DNA of 64,000 nucleotides from Agromyces marinus (GTDB taxonomy: Bacteria > Actinomycetota > Actinomycetes > Actinomycetales > Microbacteriaceae): the NCBI RefSeq assembly GCF_021442325.1, contig NZ_CP087879.1, positions 2,542,001 through 2,606,000 on the forward strand, given 5' to 3'. This document shows, piece after piece, positions 15,257 to 23,005 of this stretch. The first letter of the stretch is position 1. Every line of letters begins with the position of its first letter. A program made the translations under genes and the position numbers. The notes under the pieces were generated by a model. It was not told the origin of the DNA and ran no database searches. It saw only the letters and a list, made by a program, of their open reading frames with translations.

Positions 15257-16009
15257 GTGCCGCCGCGCATCGAGCTCGAACGCGACGTCCTGTCCGCATC
15301 GGGGTGGACGCTGCTCGTCGACGGAACCGTGCAGTCCCACGTCGACCCGGCGGATCCGACCCGGCTGTTCTTCGAGTACGTGCGGCGCATCGGCCACGTG
15401 GTCGACGCGATGGCCGATCCGGGCGCGCCCATGCGCGTGCTCCACCTCGGCGGCGGCGCGATGACCCTCGCCCGGTACGTCGCCGCGACGCGTCCCGGTT
15501 CCCCGCAGACCGTGGTGGACGCCGACGCCCGGCTGGTCGAACTCGTCGCGGAGCGCCTGCCGCTCGCCGGCGACTCCGAGGTCGAGGTCGTCGTCGCCGA
15601 CGCACGCGACGCCGTGGGCGAGCTCGACGGTTCGCGACGCTTCGACCTCGTGGTCGTCGACCTCTACGCCGGCCTCGAGGCCCCGCCGTTCGTCGACGAT
15701 CCGGCCTTCCTCGCCGCGTGCCTCGGCCGGCTCGGTCCGGAGGGGCTCCTCGCGGTCAACGTCGTGCATGCCGCGGGCGGCCCGCGCCTCGGGGCCGGGG
15801 CCGCCGCGCTCTCCCGCGCCGACGCGTCCGTCGCGATCGCGTTCGCGGGCCCGCCCGGGGTCCTCGCGGGAACCGAGGAGGGCAACGCGGTTATCGTCGC
15901 CGGGCGCCGGATCCCGGAGCGCGTGCTCGAACGACTCCGCGGATCCGGGCCGTTCCCGGTGGAGGTCCGCACGCCGGCCGCGGCACCCGCACGACGGCCG
16001 GCCGGGTAG
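15257..16009 (+). CDS. Spermidine-synthase-like SAM-fold protein, copy 1
   Basis: 250 residues. The Rossmann-type core shows the binding loop VLHLGGGAMTLARYV, an acidic residue after the next strand (VVDADARL), and a third strand VVVADARDAV. In true spermidine synthases a D-[ST]-D-P-type motif provides catalysis; here the equivalent strand reads LVVVDLYAGLEAPP, so polyamine synthesis is unlikely and a methyltransferase or other aminopropyl-like activity is possible. The start is GTG at 15257; no good Shine-Dalgarno is seen. A paralogue follows immediately (16020-16874), sharing the FEYVRRIGH block. Confidence 0.8.
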   Translation: MPPRIELERDVLSASGWTLLVDGTVQSHVDPADPTRLFFEYVRRIGHVVDAMADPGAPMRVLHLGGGAMTLARYVAATRPGSPQTVVDADARLVELVAERLPLAGDSEVEVVVADARDAVGELDGSRRFDLVVVDLYAGLEAPPFVDDPAFLAACLGRLGPEGLLAVNVVHAAGGPRLGAGAAALSRADASVAIAFAGPPGVLAGTEEGNAVIVAGRRIPERVLERLRGSGPFPVEVRTPAAAPARRPAG

Positions 16010-16012
16010 CGT
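16007..16012 (+). promoter_or_regulatory. -10 element (leaderless) for 16020
   Basis: TAGCGT ends seven bases before the GTG at 16020; it overlaps the stop codon of the preceding paralogue. Confidence 0.45.
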
Positions 16013-16019
16013 GGCATCC

Positions 16020-16874
16020 GTGCCCGATCTCGAACGACGCCTCGCCGCGAGCGGGCACCTAGCCCGGCTCGAGGAGTCGCGGACCCGTCCCGGCTCCTGG
16101 ACCCTGACGATCGACGGCACGCCGCAGTCGCACGTCGACCTCGAGCAGCCCGAGTGGCTCGGCTTCGAGTACGTGCGGCGCATCGGCCACGCGATCGACC
16201 TCGTCCGAGAGGAGGGGCGGCCGATCACGGCGCTCCACCTCGGCGGCGGCGCCTTCACGCTGCCCCGCTACGTGATCTCGACGCGGCCAGGCTCGCGCCA
16301 GCAGGTCGTCGAGCTCGAGTCCGACCTCGTCGACCTGGTCCGTGAGCACCTGCCGTTCCCGCGCGGCGCGCAGGTGCGCGTGCGGCACGGCGACGCGCGC
16401 GAGGTGCTCGCGAAGCTGCCCGCGGGGCTCGACGGCGCGGTCGACATCGCGGTCGTCGACATCTTCTCGGGCGCGCGCACGCCCGCGCACGTCACGAGCG
16501 CCGAGTTCCACGGGCTCATCTCGCCGCGGCTCGCCCCTGGCGGCATCGTCGCCGTCAACGTCGCCGACGGTGCCGGGCTCGCGTTCGCCCGCTCGCAGGC
16601 GGCGACCCTCGCCCACGTGTACGCGCACGTGGCGATCGCCGCCGACACGGGCATGCTCAAGGGCCGCCGGTTCGGCAACGTCGTCATGTACGCCTCGCAC
16701 GACCCGTTGCCGTTCGGCGGCATGCCGCGCCGCCTCGCGAGCGACCCGGCGCCCGCGAAACTCGTCGAGGGCGACGAACTGGTGCGGTTCATCGCGGGCG
16801 CGCCGATCGTGACGGACGCCACGGCCGTGCCCTCGCCGCCGCCCGCGCGCTCGGTGTTCCTCTCCAAGCCCTGA
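16020..16874 (+). CDS. Spermidine-synthase-like SAM-fold protein, copy 2
   Basis: 284 residues, a tandem paralogue of the gene before it (shared TIDGTPQSHVD, FEYVRRIGHAID, LHLGGGAFTLPRYV). The cofactor loop and acidic residue (VVELESDLVDLV) are intact. The catalytic-site strand reads IAVVDIFSGARTPAHV, again lacking the canonical aspartate cluster of polyamine synthases. A C-terminal extension of about 35 residues ending in a Pro-rich tail is absent from copy 1. I prefer GTG at 16020 because TAGCGT is placed correctly for a leaderless transcript; GTG 16011 is the alternative. Confidence 0.8.
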   Translation: MPDLERRLAASGHLARLEESRTRPGSWTLTIDGTPQSHVDLEQPEWLGFEYVRRIGHAIDLVREEGRPITALHLGGGAFTLPRYVISTRPGSRQQVVELESDLVDLVREHLPFPRGAQVRVRHGDAREVLAKLPAGLDGAVDIAVVDIFSGARTPAHVTSAEFHGLISPRLAPGGIVAVNVADGAGLAFARSQAATLAHVYAHVAIAADTGMLKGRRFGNVVMYASHDPLPFGGMPRRLASDPAPAKLVEGDELVRFIAGAPIVTDATAVPSPPPARSVFLSKP

Positions 16875-16892
16875 CGGCCGCCGGGCGGCACG

Positions 16893-17753
16893 TCACGCGT
16901 GGCGGAACCGGACCTCCTGGCCCGGCCGCACCTGCGCCAGCCGGTCGAGCGACGCCGGGTCGACGATGGCGACGACCGGGTACCCGCCGGTCACGGGCCG
17001 ATCCGCGAGCAGCACGGTCGGCACACCGGCCCCGGTCACCTGGATCGCCCCGGCGACGGTCGGCTCGCTCACGAGCTCGCGGGTGATGCGTCGCTCCAGG
17101 CTCGGCCCCTCGAGCCGCGCGCCGACCCGGTCGGCCGACGCCGAGACGCGCCAGCGCGACTCGTGCAGGCTCGCGAGCGCGGCATCCGTCACCCAGTCCG
17201 CACGGGGCCCGGGCAGCAGCCCGAGCGCGACCGGCCCAGCGGGCGGCGGGTACGCCGCGTCGTCGTCGAGCAGGGGGACGGATGCCGCGGGCTCGGCGCC
17301 GACGGCCAGCACGCGCCCGGCGACGACCGGCTCAGGGCCGAGCCCGGAGAGGGTGTCGCGACTGCGCGAACCGAGCACGGCGGGCTCGTCGACACCGCCG
17401 CGGACCGCGACGAGGTAGCGCAGGCCGCGTTCGGCGGTGCCGATCTCGACCGGCTCGCCCGCACGGGCGCGGACGGCGCGGTAGGCGCCCACCCGGCGTC
17501 CGCCGGCGAGCACGGGGCCGAAGGCGCCGGTGACCGCGAACCACAGGTCGGCGTCGGGCGTGAACGCGAGCCCGCCGAGCACGACCTCGAACCCGGCCGC
17601 ACCGTCGGGGTTGCCGACGAGTCGGTTGGCGAGCGCGAGCGCGCCACGGTCGAGGGCTCCGGAGGTCGCGACGCCGAGGTGGGCGAATCCCGGGCGGCCG
17701 AGGTCCTGGACGAGCACAGCGCCGGCAGTCGCGTCCACACGCAGGCGGGTCAT
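16893..17753 (-). CDS. pxpC: 5-oxoprolinase subunit C
   Basis: 286 residues, the size of the biotin-dependent-carboxyltransferase-like subunit PxpC (KipA family). With PxpA and PxpB it hydrolyses 5-oxoproline (pyroglutamate), a spontaneous damage product of glutamine, to glutamate using ATP. Family blocks visible are VQDLGRPGFAHLGVATSGALD near the start and the GLRYLVAVRGGVDEP block in the middle. Its start overlaps the pxpB stop by four bases on the minus strand, the third gene of pxpA-pxpB-pxpC. It converges with the spermidine-synthase-like gene 18 bp away. Confidence 0.93.
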   Translation of the reverse strand: MTRLRVDATAGAVLVQDLGRPGFAHLGVATSGALDRGALALANRLVGNPDGAAGFEVVLGGLAFTPDADLWFAVTGAFGPVLAGGRRVGAYRAVRARAGEPVEIGTAERGLRYLVAVRGGVDEPAVLGSRSRDTLSGLGPEPVVAGRVLAVGAEPAASVPLLDDDAAYPPPAGPVALGLLPGPRADWVTDAALASLHESRWRVSASADRVGARLEGPSLERRITRELVSEPTVAGAIQVTGAGVPTVLLADRPVTGGYPVVAIVDPASLDRLAQVRPGQEVRFRHA

Positions 17754-18424
17754 CGCGGCGCATCCGGCTCGAACCGCACGCGGCGCCCGGGCACCAGCAG
17801 CGCGGGCCGGTCGGCGGTCGCGTCCCAGAGGATCGCCTCGGTGCGGCCGATGAGCTGCCAGCCGCCCGGGCTCTCGCGCGGGTACGCCCCCGAGAACGCG
17901 CCGGCGAGGCCGACGGCGCCTGCCGGGACGCGGGTGCGGGCGACGTCGAGTCGCGGCACGTCGAACGGCCAGTCCTCGGCGACGAGGTAGCCGAAGCCGG
18001 GCGCGAACCCGATGAACGCGACGCGCCAGCGGGCCGACGTGTGCCGGGCCACCAGGTGCTCGGCGCTCACGTCGAGGGTTGCGGCGAGCGCGTGCAGGTC
18101 GTCGCCGCGATAGTCGACGGCGAGCACGACCTCATCTCCGTCGGGCCCCGCATCGGTTCCTGCGGCGTCGAACGCGCGGCCGGCGGCATCCGCCCCGACC
18201 TCGCGCGCGACGCGGCGCACCCAGTTCGCCGCGCTCTCGAGCGGCAGCACGTCGGGATCGAGGGCGACGAGCAGCGTGCGCGCGGCCGGGACGAGTTCGA
18301 CGAGCCCCTCGGGCGCCGTCCGGACGAGTGCGTCGTGCAGTGCGAGCACGGCGGGCAGGTCGTCGCATTCGACGAGGAGCGCCGACCGCCCCGACGGCAG
18401 CAGGTGTGGAGGCGAGCCGGTCAT
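17750..18424 (-). CDS. pxpB: 5-oxoprolinase subunit B
   Basis: 224 residues, KipI/PxpB family, cytoplasmic. The conserved core WRVAFIGFAPGFGYL and the downstream GLAGAFSGAYPRESPGGW block identify it. It forms a complex with PxpC; the pair provides the ATP-dependent activation of 5-oxoproline. The ATG at 18422-18424 lies within the last codons of pxpA (ATGA overlap), so the three subunits are made in coupled fashion. In Bacillus the homologous proteins were first described as kinase inhibitors, but next to a LamB/YcsF gene the oxoprolinase role is the better call. Confidence 0.93.
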   Translation of the reverse strand: MTGSPPHLLPSGRSALLVECDDLPAVLALHDALVRTAPEGLVELVPAARTLLVALDPDVLPLESAANWVRRVAREVGADAAGRAFDAAGTDAGPDGDEVVLAVDYRGDDLHALAATLDVSAEHLVARHTSARWRVAFIGFAPGFGYLVAEDWPFDVPRLDVARTRVPAGAVGLAGAFSGAYPRESPGGWQLIGRTEAILWDATADRPALLVPGRRVRFEPDAPR

Positions 18425-19182
18425 GCGAACGACCGGACATCGTGGCCCGCCCGATCGAGTGCCGCGCGGACGGCACGCGCGAGGTCGACCGCGCCCGGGG
18501 TGTCCCCGTGCAGGCACAGCGAGTCCGGCCGGAGGTCGACCCGCGTGCCGTCGACGGCGGCGATGCCGCCGGTCTCGACGAGTTCGAGCGCGCGATCGGC
18601 TGCCCGCCCGGCGTCGTGCACGAGCGCGTCGGGGTGGTCGCGCGGGACGAGCCGGCCGTCGGCGAGGTACCCCCGGTCGATGAACGCCTCCCTGGCGTAG
18701 CGGATGCCGCCGGCCGCCGCTGCACGTTCGAGCTCGCCCGACGGCGGCCCGAGCACGACGAGACCGGAGGCGCCTGCGGTGAGCGCATCGATCACGCTCG
18801 CCGCGGCGGCCGCGTCGGCGGCGAGCCGGTGGTAGAGCGCACCGTGCGCCTTGACGTAGCGCACGTGCGTGCCCGCCGCCCGGGCGATCGCCTCGAGTGC
18901 ACCGACCTGGTAGAGCACCTCGGCCGCGAGCTCGTCGGCGGCGACGTCGAGCGCGCGACGGCCGAAGCCGGCGAGATCGCGGTAGCCGGGGTGGGCGCCG
19001 AGCGCGACCCCGTGACGGACCGCGCGGTCGGCGCTCGCCCGCATCGCGCGCGGGTCGCCGGCGTGGAACCCGCACGCGACGTTCGCGCTGGAGACGAGCG
19101 CGAACATCGCCGCGTCGTCGCCGAGCCGCCACGCCCCGAAGGACTCGCCGAGGTCGGCGTTCAGGTCGATCCCACGCTGCAT
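18421..19182 (-). CDS. pxpA: 5-oxoprolinase subunit A (LamB/YcsF family)
   Basis: 253 residues. The start IDLNADLGESFGAW is the family signature, and NVACGFHAGDP, GAHPGYRDLAGFGRR and KAHGALYH carry the conserved polar residues of the ring-opening active site. I start it at the ATG of 19182, which is preceded by GGGGGG; an upstream in-frame start at 19251 would add residues not seen in the family and overlap the neighbouring gene region. A CAGAAT hexamer sits six bases before the start, close to the leaderless pattern of this genome. First gene of the pxpABC unit. Confidence 0.94.
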   Translation of the reverse strand: MQRGIDLNADLGESFGAWRLGDDAAMFALVSSANVACGFHAGDPRAMRASADRAVRHGVALGAHPGYRDLAGFGRRALDVAADELAAEVLYQVGALEAIARAAGTHVRYVKAHGALYHRLAADAAAAASVIDALTAGASGLVVLGPPSGELERAAAAGGIRYAREAFIDRGYLADGRLVPRDHPDALVHDAGRAADRALELVETGGIAAVDGTRVDLRPDSLCLHGDTPGAVDLARAVRAALDRAGHDVRSFA

Positions 19183-19235
19183 CCCCCCATTCTGTCGCGC
19201 GCCGGGGTCGGGCAGACTGGTCGGAGGAGGTCGGC

Positions 19236-20399
19236 ATGCGCTCGCGGGCACGGAGGATCAGGGTCGTCGCGGCTGCGGCGGCCGCGATGATCGTGGCGCC
19301 GCTCGCGGCCTGCGCCGGCCCGGAAGCGGATGGCCCGGTCGTGAATCCGCCCTCGACCTCGGCGACCCCGCCGCCGTCGCCGGGCGCATCCGTGCCGCCG
19401 CCCGCCCTCCGCCCGGCCGGCGGACCCGAGACGCTCGCGACCGGACTCGACGCACCGTGGTCGATCCTTCGCGTGCCGGGCGGCGGCGTGCTCGTGAGCG
19501 AACGAGACGCCGGTCGCATCGTCGAGGTGCTGCCCGGCGGCAGCCTTCGGGAGGTGGCCGTGCTGCCGGACGTCGTACCCGGCGGCGAGGGCGGGCTGCT
19601 CGGGCTCGCGTTCGTTCCCGGCGACGGCGACGCCGAGGCATCCGTCCTCGCGTACTTCTCGACCCGGGAGGACAACCGCATCGTGCGCATGACGCTCACC
19701 GGCGACCCCGGCTCGCTCTCGCTCGGCACGCCTCGCGTGGTCCTCGAGGGCATCCCGCGCGGCGGGCGGCACAACGGGGGGCGGCTGGCAGTCGGCCCCG
19801 ACGGCTGGGTGTACGCGACCACGGGCGACGCGGGGCAGGTCGCGCTCTCGCAGGATCCGGCCTCGCTCGCGGGGAAGATCCTGCGGATGACGCCGGACGG
19901 CGAGCCGGCGCCCGGCAACCCGTTCGGCACGCTCGTGTGGAGTCTCGGGCACCGCAACCCGCAGGGCATCGCGTGGGATGCCGCGGGCGGCATGTGGGCG
20001 TCGGAGTTCGGGCAGAGCACGTGGGACGAACTCAACCGGATCGAGCCCGGCGGCAACTACGGCTGGCCCGAGGTCGAGGGCCGCGCCGACGATCCGCGGT
20101 TCCTCGACCCGGCCGTGCAGTGGCCGACCTCGGAGGCGAGCCCGAGCGGGCTCGCGGTCGTCGGCGACACGATCGTGCTCGCGGCGCTCCGCGGCGAGCG
20201 CCTGTGGTTCGCCTCCCCCGCACTCACGTCGCCGACCGAGGTGGAGGACGCGTTCGCGGGCGAACACGGCCGGTTCCGCGACGTGGTCCCCGGGCCGGAC
20301 GGCGACCTCTGGGCGATCACGGGCAACACCGACGGGCGCGGGATGCCGCGCGAGGGCGACGACCGGCTCGTGAGCGTGCCGCTGACCACCGGGCGCTGA
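19236..20399 (+). CDS. PQQ-dependent sugar dehydrogenase-like lipoprotein
   Basis: 387 residues. A signal peptide ending in a lipobox (LAACAGPE) predicts an outer-face lipoprotein, followed by a Pro/Ser linker and a six-bladed beta-propeller of the glucose/sorbosone dehydrogenase family. Landmarks are GLDAPWSILRVPGGGVLVSE, EGGLLGLAF, GGRHNGGRLAVGPDG (with the catalytic-type His), LGHRNPQGIAWD and GGNYGWPEVEG. Such enzymes oxidise aldose sugars with PQQ, although many family members have unknown substrates and this host may not make PQQ. The ATG has GGAGGAGG seven bases upstream. Confidence 0.9.
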   Translation: MRSRARRIRVVAAAAAAMIVAPLAACAGPEADGPVVNPPSTSATPPPSPGASVPPPALRPAGGPETLATGLDAPWSILRVPGGGVLVSERDAGRIVEVLPGGSLREVAVLPDVVPGGEGGLLGLAFVPGDGDAEASVLAYFSTREDNRIVRMTLTGDPGSLSLGTPRVVLEGIPRGGRHNGGRLAVGPDGWVYATTGDAGQVALSQDPASLAGKILRMTPDGEPAPGNPFGTLVWSLGHRNPQGIAWDAAGGMWASEFGQSTWDELNRIEPGGNYGWPEVEGRADDPRFLDPAVQWPTSEASPSGLAVVGDTIVLAALRGERLWFASPALTSPTEVEDAFAGEHGRFRDVVPGPDGDLWAITGNTDGRGMPREGDDRLVSVPLTTGR

Positions 20400-20417
20400 C
20401 CCCCGGGCGCTGACCCC
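20390..20417. repeat. 14-bp perfect tandem duplication across the stop codon
   Basis: Two adjacent copies of CGGGCGCTGACCCC, the first containing the TGA stop of the sugar dehydrogenase gene. Confidence 0.9.
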
Positions 20418-20463
20418 CGTTCGGGGCACGAACCGGACTCGGCCGAACCGCTTCGGAGGGGAC

Positions 20464-20469
20464 TATCCT
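20464..20469 (+). promoter_or_regulatory. -10 element (leaderless) for 20477
   Basis: TATCCT ends seven bases before the ATG at 20477; the GGAGGGG further upstream is too far to act as a Shine-Dalgarno sequence. Confidence 0.55.
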
Positions 20470-20476
20470 CGGTCCC

Positions 20477-20974
20477 ATGGCGGATCTCGGGAGGGTTCGG
20501 GTCTGGGCCGACGCGCTCATCGCCCTGCACCTGGACCCGGCCGTGTGGACGTTCGCGTTCGACAACGCCAAGAAGCGCGCGGGCCTGTGCAACTACACCG
20601 CGCACCGCATCTCGGTCTCGCGGTACCTCGCCGCGCGCTACGACGACGACGAGATCCACCAGATCCTGCTGCACGAGGTCGCGCACGCCATGGCGGGCCC
20701 GCGTGCGGGCCACGGCCCGAGATGGGCGCGCATCGCGGCCGAGATCGGCTACGTCGGCCGGCGCACGCACGACGGCGCGGTCGCGGACGAGCTCGCCCCG
20801 TGGGTCGGACGCTGCCCGGCCGGCCACGAGCACTACCGCTACCGCGAACCCGCGCGGCCGCTCAGCTGCGGCCTCTGCCGACGAGGGTTCGACCGGCGGA
20901 ACCTGATCGAGTGGCGTCGGAGGGAGATCACCGCGGCGATGCGCCGCGCAGCGGCGAGCGCGGCCGCGGGGTGA
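20477..20974 (+). CDS. SprT-like zinc metalloprotease domain protein
   Basis: 165 residues. The metal-binding motif HEVAH (H66, E67, H70) lies in the SprT-like context DDEIHQILLHEVAHAMAG, and a downstream GHGPRW carries a likely third ligand. A C-terminal zinc-ribbon-like part (CPAGHEHYRY, LSCGLCRRGFDR) provides two cysteine pairs. SprT-domain proteins of eukaryotes repair DNA-protein crosslinks; the bacterial ones are mostly uncharacterised. It is a single gene with a leaderless-type promoter and is followed 17 bp later by the CGNR gene, which has its own. Confidence 0.88.
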   Translation: MADLGRVRVWADALIALHLDPAVWTFAFDNAKKRAGLCNYTAHRISVSRYLAARYDDDEIHQILLHEVAHAMAGPRAGHGPRWARIAAEIGYVGRRTHDGAVADELAPWVGRCPAGHEHYRYREPARPLSCGLCRRGFDRRNLIEWRRREITAAMRRAAASAAAG

Positions 20975-20979
20975 GCCGC

Positions 20980-20985
20980 TAGGTT
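20980..20985 (+). promoter_or_regulatory. -10 element (leaderless) for 20992
   Basis: TAGGTT ends six bases before the GTG at 20992 and supports that start. Confidence 0.55.
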
Positions 20986-20991
20986 GGTGCG

Positions 20992-21624
20992 GTGCCCGTC
21001 TCGACCGTCTCGATCCCCGTCGGCCAGTGGTTCACCGACGACAGCGGCCGGTGGTGGTTCGACTCCGGTTCGTTCGCGCTCGACTTCGCCTACACCGGGG
21101 GTGTGCCCGTCGCCGCGGCGCCCGAGCGCCTCCACTCGCCCGACGACCTGACCGGGTGGATGCGCGAGCGCTTCCCCATGCCGGTCGTGCCCGCGCGCTC
21201 GCGCGACCTCTTCGACGCGACCGCGCTGCGCGACGCGATCGCACGCCTCGCACTTGCGGCGGGCCGGGGCGGGCGGCCCGCCCCGGCCGACATCGACGTC
21301 GTGAACCTGTACGCGGCGACGCCCGACATCCCCCCGGCCCTCCCGGGCGGCTCGCGGCAGGCCGGACGCTCGGTGCTCTCGGTGGGCCAGTCGCTCTCGA
21401 CCATCGCGCGCGACGCGGTCGACTGCTTCGGCGAGGCGAACCACGGCCGGGTGCGCATCTGCGCGGGCGGGTGCGGGATCGTCTACCTCGACACGTCGCG
21501 TGCCGCGAGCCGCCGCTGGTGCACCATGCAACGGTGCGGCAACCGCGCGAAGGTCCGCGCGCACCGCGCCCGCAAGGCCGGGAAGGCCGCGAACGCGGTG
21601 AAGGCCCCGCTCAGCGCGGCGTGA
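20992..21624 (+). CDS. CGNR zinc-finger (ABATE-type) putative regulator
   Basis: 210 residues. The C-terminus holds the CGNR zinc finger: VRICAGGCGIVYLDTS, then RRWCTMQRCGNRAKVRAHR, a predicted treble-clef DNA-binding module. The N-terminal 130 residues form the variable partner domain (FALDFAYTGG, SPDDLTGWMRERF). This family is regarded as stress-responsive transcription factors with unknown ligands. GTG start by leaderless promoter. It converges with the ComB-like gene and the two coding regions overlap by 14 bp at their 3' ends. Confidence 0.88.
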   Translation: MPVSTVSIPVGQWFTDDSGRWWFDSGSFALDFAYTGGVPVAAAPERLHSPDDLTGWMRERFPMPVVPARSRDLFDATALRDAIARLALAAGRGGRPAPADIDVVNLYAATPDIPPALPGGSRQAGRSVLSVGQSLSTIARDAVDCFGEANHGRVRICAGGCGIVYLDTSRAASRRWCTMQRCGNRAKVRAHRARKAGKAANAVKAPLSAA

Positions 21625-22165
21625 GCACCCGCGCCGTCGCGGTGGCATCGTGCTGCGCCGCCCGGCGGAGCGCCGCGGGATCGACGCCCGCCGACGCGGC
21701 TTCGCGACCCTCGACCGACGCGGTCGCCAGGTGCGCCACGGCACGGCGGAGGCCGGCGAAGGCCGCACACGCGACCGCGGCCTCGGGCGACGTGTCGTCG
21801 ATGCCGAGTCCGGTCAACGCGTCGACCACGGCGCCGGCCGCGAGCACGTCGTCCGCCGCGAACCCGGCGTCCGCGCGGCCCGCGGCGACGATCGCGACGT
21901 ACGCGCGCCGACCGAGGCGTTCCTGCTCGTCGAGGATCCACGCCGCGACCGCGGCGGCGTCGGCCAGTCCCGCCTCGACGACCCTCGGAGCGAGCACGAG
22001 CACGTCCGCGGGAATTGCCGGGCCGGAGGCATCCGCTCGCGTCTGATCGGCCCACACGAGCACGTCGGCACCCTCGGCGACGCGTCGCGCGCCGTCGACG
22101 CCGACATCGAACCGGACCTGGTACCGCTGCTGCGCGGCCGGTGCCGCGGGGCTCTGCTCGCTCAC
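21611..22165 (-). CDS. ComB (2-phosphosulfolactate phosphatase)-family protein, degenerate
   Basis: 184 residues, shorter than the roughly 240 of typical ComB. The C-terminal family block (VAIVAAGRADAGFAADDVLA and the AGAVVDALTGLG that follows) is clear, and the N-terminus RYQVRFDVGVDGARR matches actinobacterial members. The central DVLRAST- and TTNGT-type segments that carry the phosphatase site are missing or unrecognisable. Actinobacteria of this kind do not make coenzyme M, so the literal enzyme name probably does not describe its task. GTG start with a leaderless -10; divergent from the SDR gene. Confidence 0.72.
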   Translation of the reverse strand: MSEQSPAAPAAQQRYQVRFDVGVDGARRVAEGADVLVWADQTRADASGPAIPADVLVLAPRVVEAGLADAAAVAAWILDEQERLGRRAYVAIVAAGRADAGFAADDVLAAGAVVDALTGLGIDDTSPEAAVACAAFAGLRRAVAHLATASVEGREAASAGVDPAALRRAAQHDATATARVLTPR

Positions 22166-22171
22166 CGCGTC

Positions 22172-22177
22172 AGGTTA
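22172..22177 (-). promoter_or_regulatory. -10 element (leaderless) for 22165
   Basis: TAACCT on the minus strand, six bases before the GTG at 22165. Confidence 0.5.
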
Positions 22178-22204
22178 CGCGAGACCGCGCGCCCGCCCCA
22201 CTCG

Positions 22205-22210
22205 TAGGGT
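22205..22210 (+). promoter_or_regulatory. -10 element (leaderless) for 22217
   Basis: TAGGGT, six bases before ATG 22217. It lies 27 bp from the divergent -10 at 22172-22177, so the two promoters share one short region. Confidence 0.55.
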
Positions 22211-22216
22211 GGATGC

Positions 22217-22981
22217 ATGACCTCGCATGTCGACGCCCGACCCGTCACGATCATCACGGGCGGCGGCCGCGGCATCGGCCGCGCCATCGCCGAACGGCTC
22301 GCGGCCGACGGCCACGACCTGCTGCTGACCTACCGCGAGCGGGCAGGCGACGTCGAGGCCGTGGCGAGCGGATGCCGCGACGCGGGCGCCCGCGTCGAGA
22401 TCCTGCAGTTCGACCTCGCCGACCTCGACGCGGCGGCGGAGGTCGTGCCCGAGGCCGTGCGCCGATTCGGGCGGGTCACCGGGCTCGTGAACAACGCGGG
22501 CATCACGGGCCTCATCGGGCCGTTCCTCGACGGGTCGATCGAGGAGTCCGAGCTCGTGTTCCGCATCAACGTGCTCGCGCCCATGGTCCTGTGCCGCTCG
22601 GCGATCGCGCACATGGCGACCGACCGCGGCGGGCAGGGCGGGGCGATCGTGAACATCTCCTCGGGCGCGGCCACGCACGGCGCAGCGAACACCTACATCC
22701 CCTACGCGGCGAGCAAGGCCGCCCTGAACACGATGTCGATGGGGCTCGCGAAGGAGTTCGGCCCCGTCGGCGTGCGCGTGAACACCGTCTCCCCCGGCAC
22801 GACCCGCACCGAGATCCACGCCGCCGCCGGCCGCCCGAACGCGCCCGACGAACGCGCCGGGAACATCCCGATGCGCCGCCCCGGCGAGCCGCACGAGATC
22901 GCCGGCGCGGTCGCCTACCTGCTCTCGCCCGACGCGTCGTACACCTCGGGGGCCGACATCCTCGTCACGGGCGGCAAGTAG
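22217..22981 (+). CDS. SDR-family NAD(P)-dependent oxidoreductase
   Basis: 254 residues, classical short-chain dehydrogenase. The cofactor loop TIITGGGRGIGRAIAERLA, the structural NNAG motif (VNNAGITG), the catalytic serine strand IVNISSGAA and the YAASKAAL catalytic Tyr-Lys pair are all in place, and it ends in the usual ASYTSGADILVTGGK. The arginine-containing LLLTYRERAGD after the second strand suggests NADPH preference. The substrate is not predictable; sugar or 3-oxoacyl reductases are the nearest general classes. Single gene. Confidence 0.95.
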   Translation: MTSHVDARPVTIITGGGRGIGRAIAERLAADGHDLLLTYRERAGDVEAVASGCRDAGARVEILQFDLADLDAAAEVVPEAVRRFGRVTGLVNNAGITGLIGPFLDGSIEESELVFRINVLAPMVLCRSAIAHMATDRGGQGGAIVNISSGAATHGAANTYIPYAASKAALNTMSMGLAKEFGPVGVRVNTVSPGTTRTEIHAAAGRPNAPDERAGNIPMRRPGEPHEIAGAVAYLLSPDASYTSGADILVTGGK

Positions 22982-23005
22982 TCGGTTCGGGCCCCTCGCG
23001 GCGCA

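Noticed and set aside
15257-16874. Calling the two SAM-fold genes spermidine synthases
   Set aside because: The catalytic aspartate motif is not recognisable in either copy, so only the fold is claimed.
16877-16889. GCCGCC-G-GGCGGC as terminator between the second spermidine-synthase-like gene and pxpC
   Set aside because: A single-base loop makes the full stem unlikely, and there is no T-tract.
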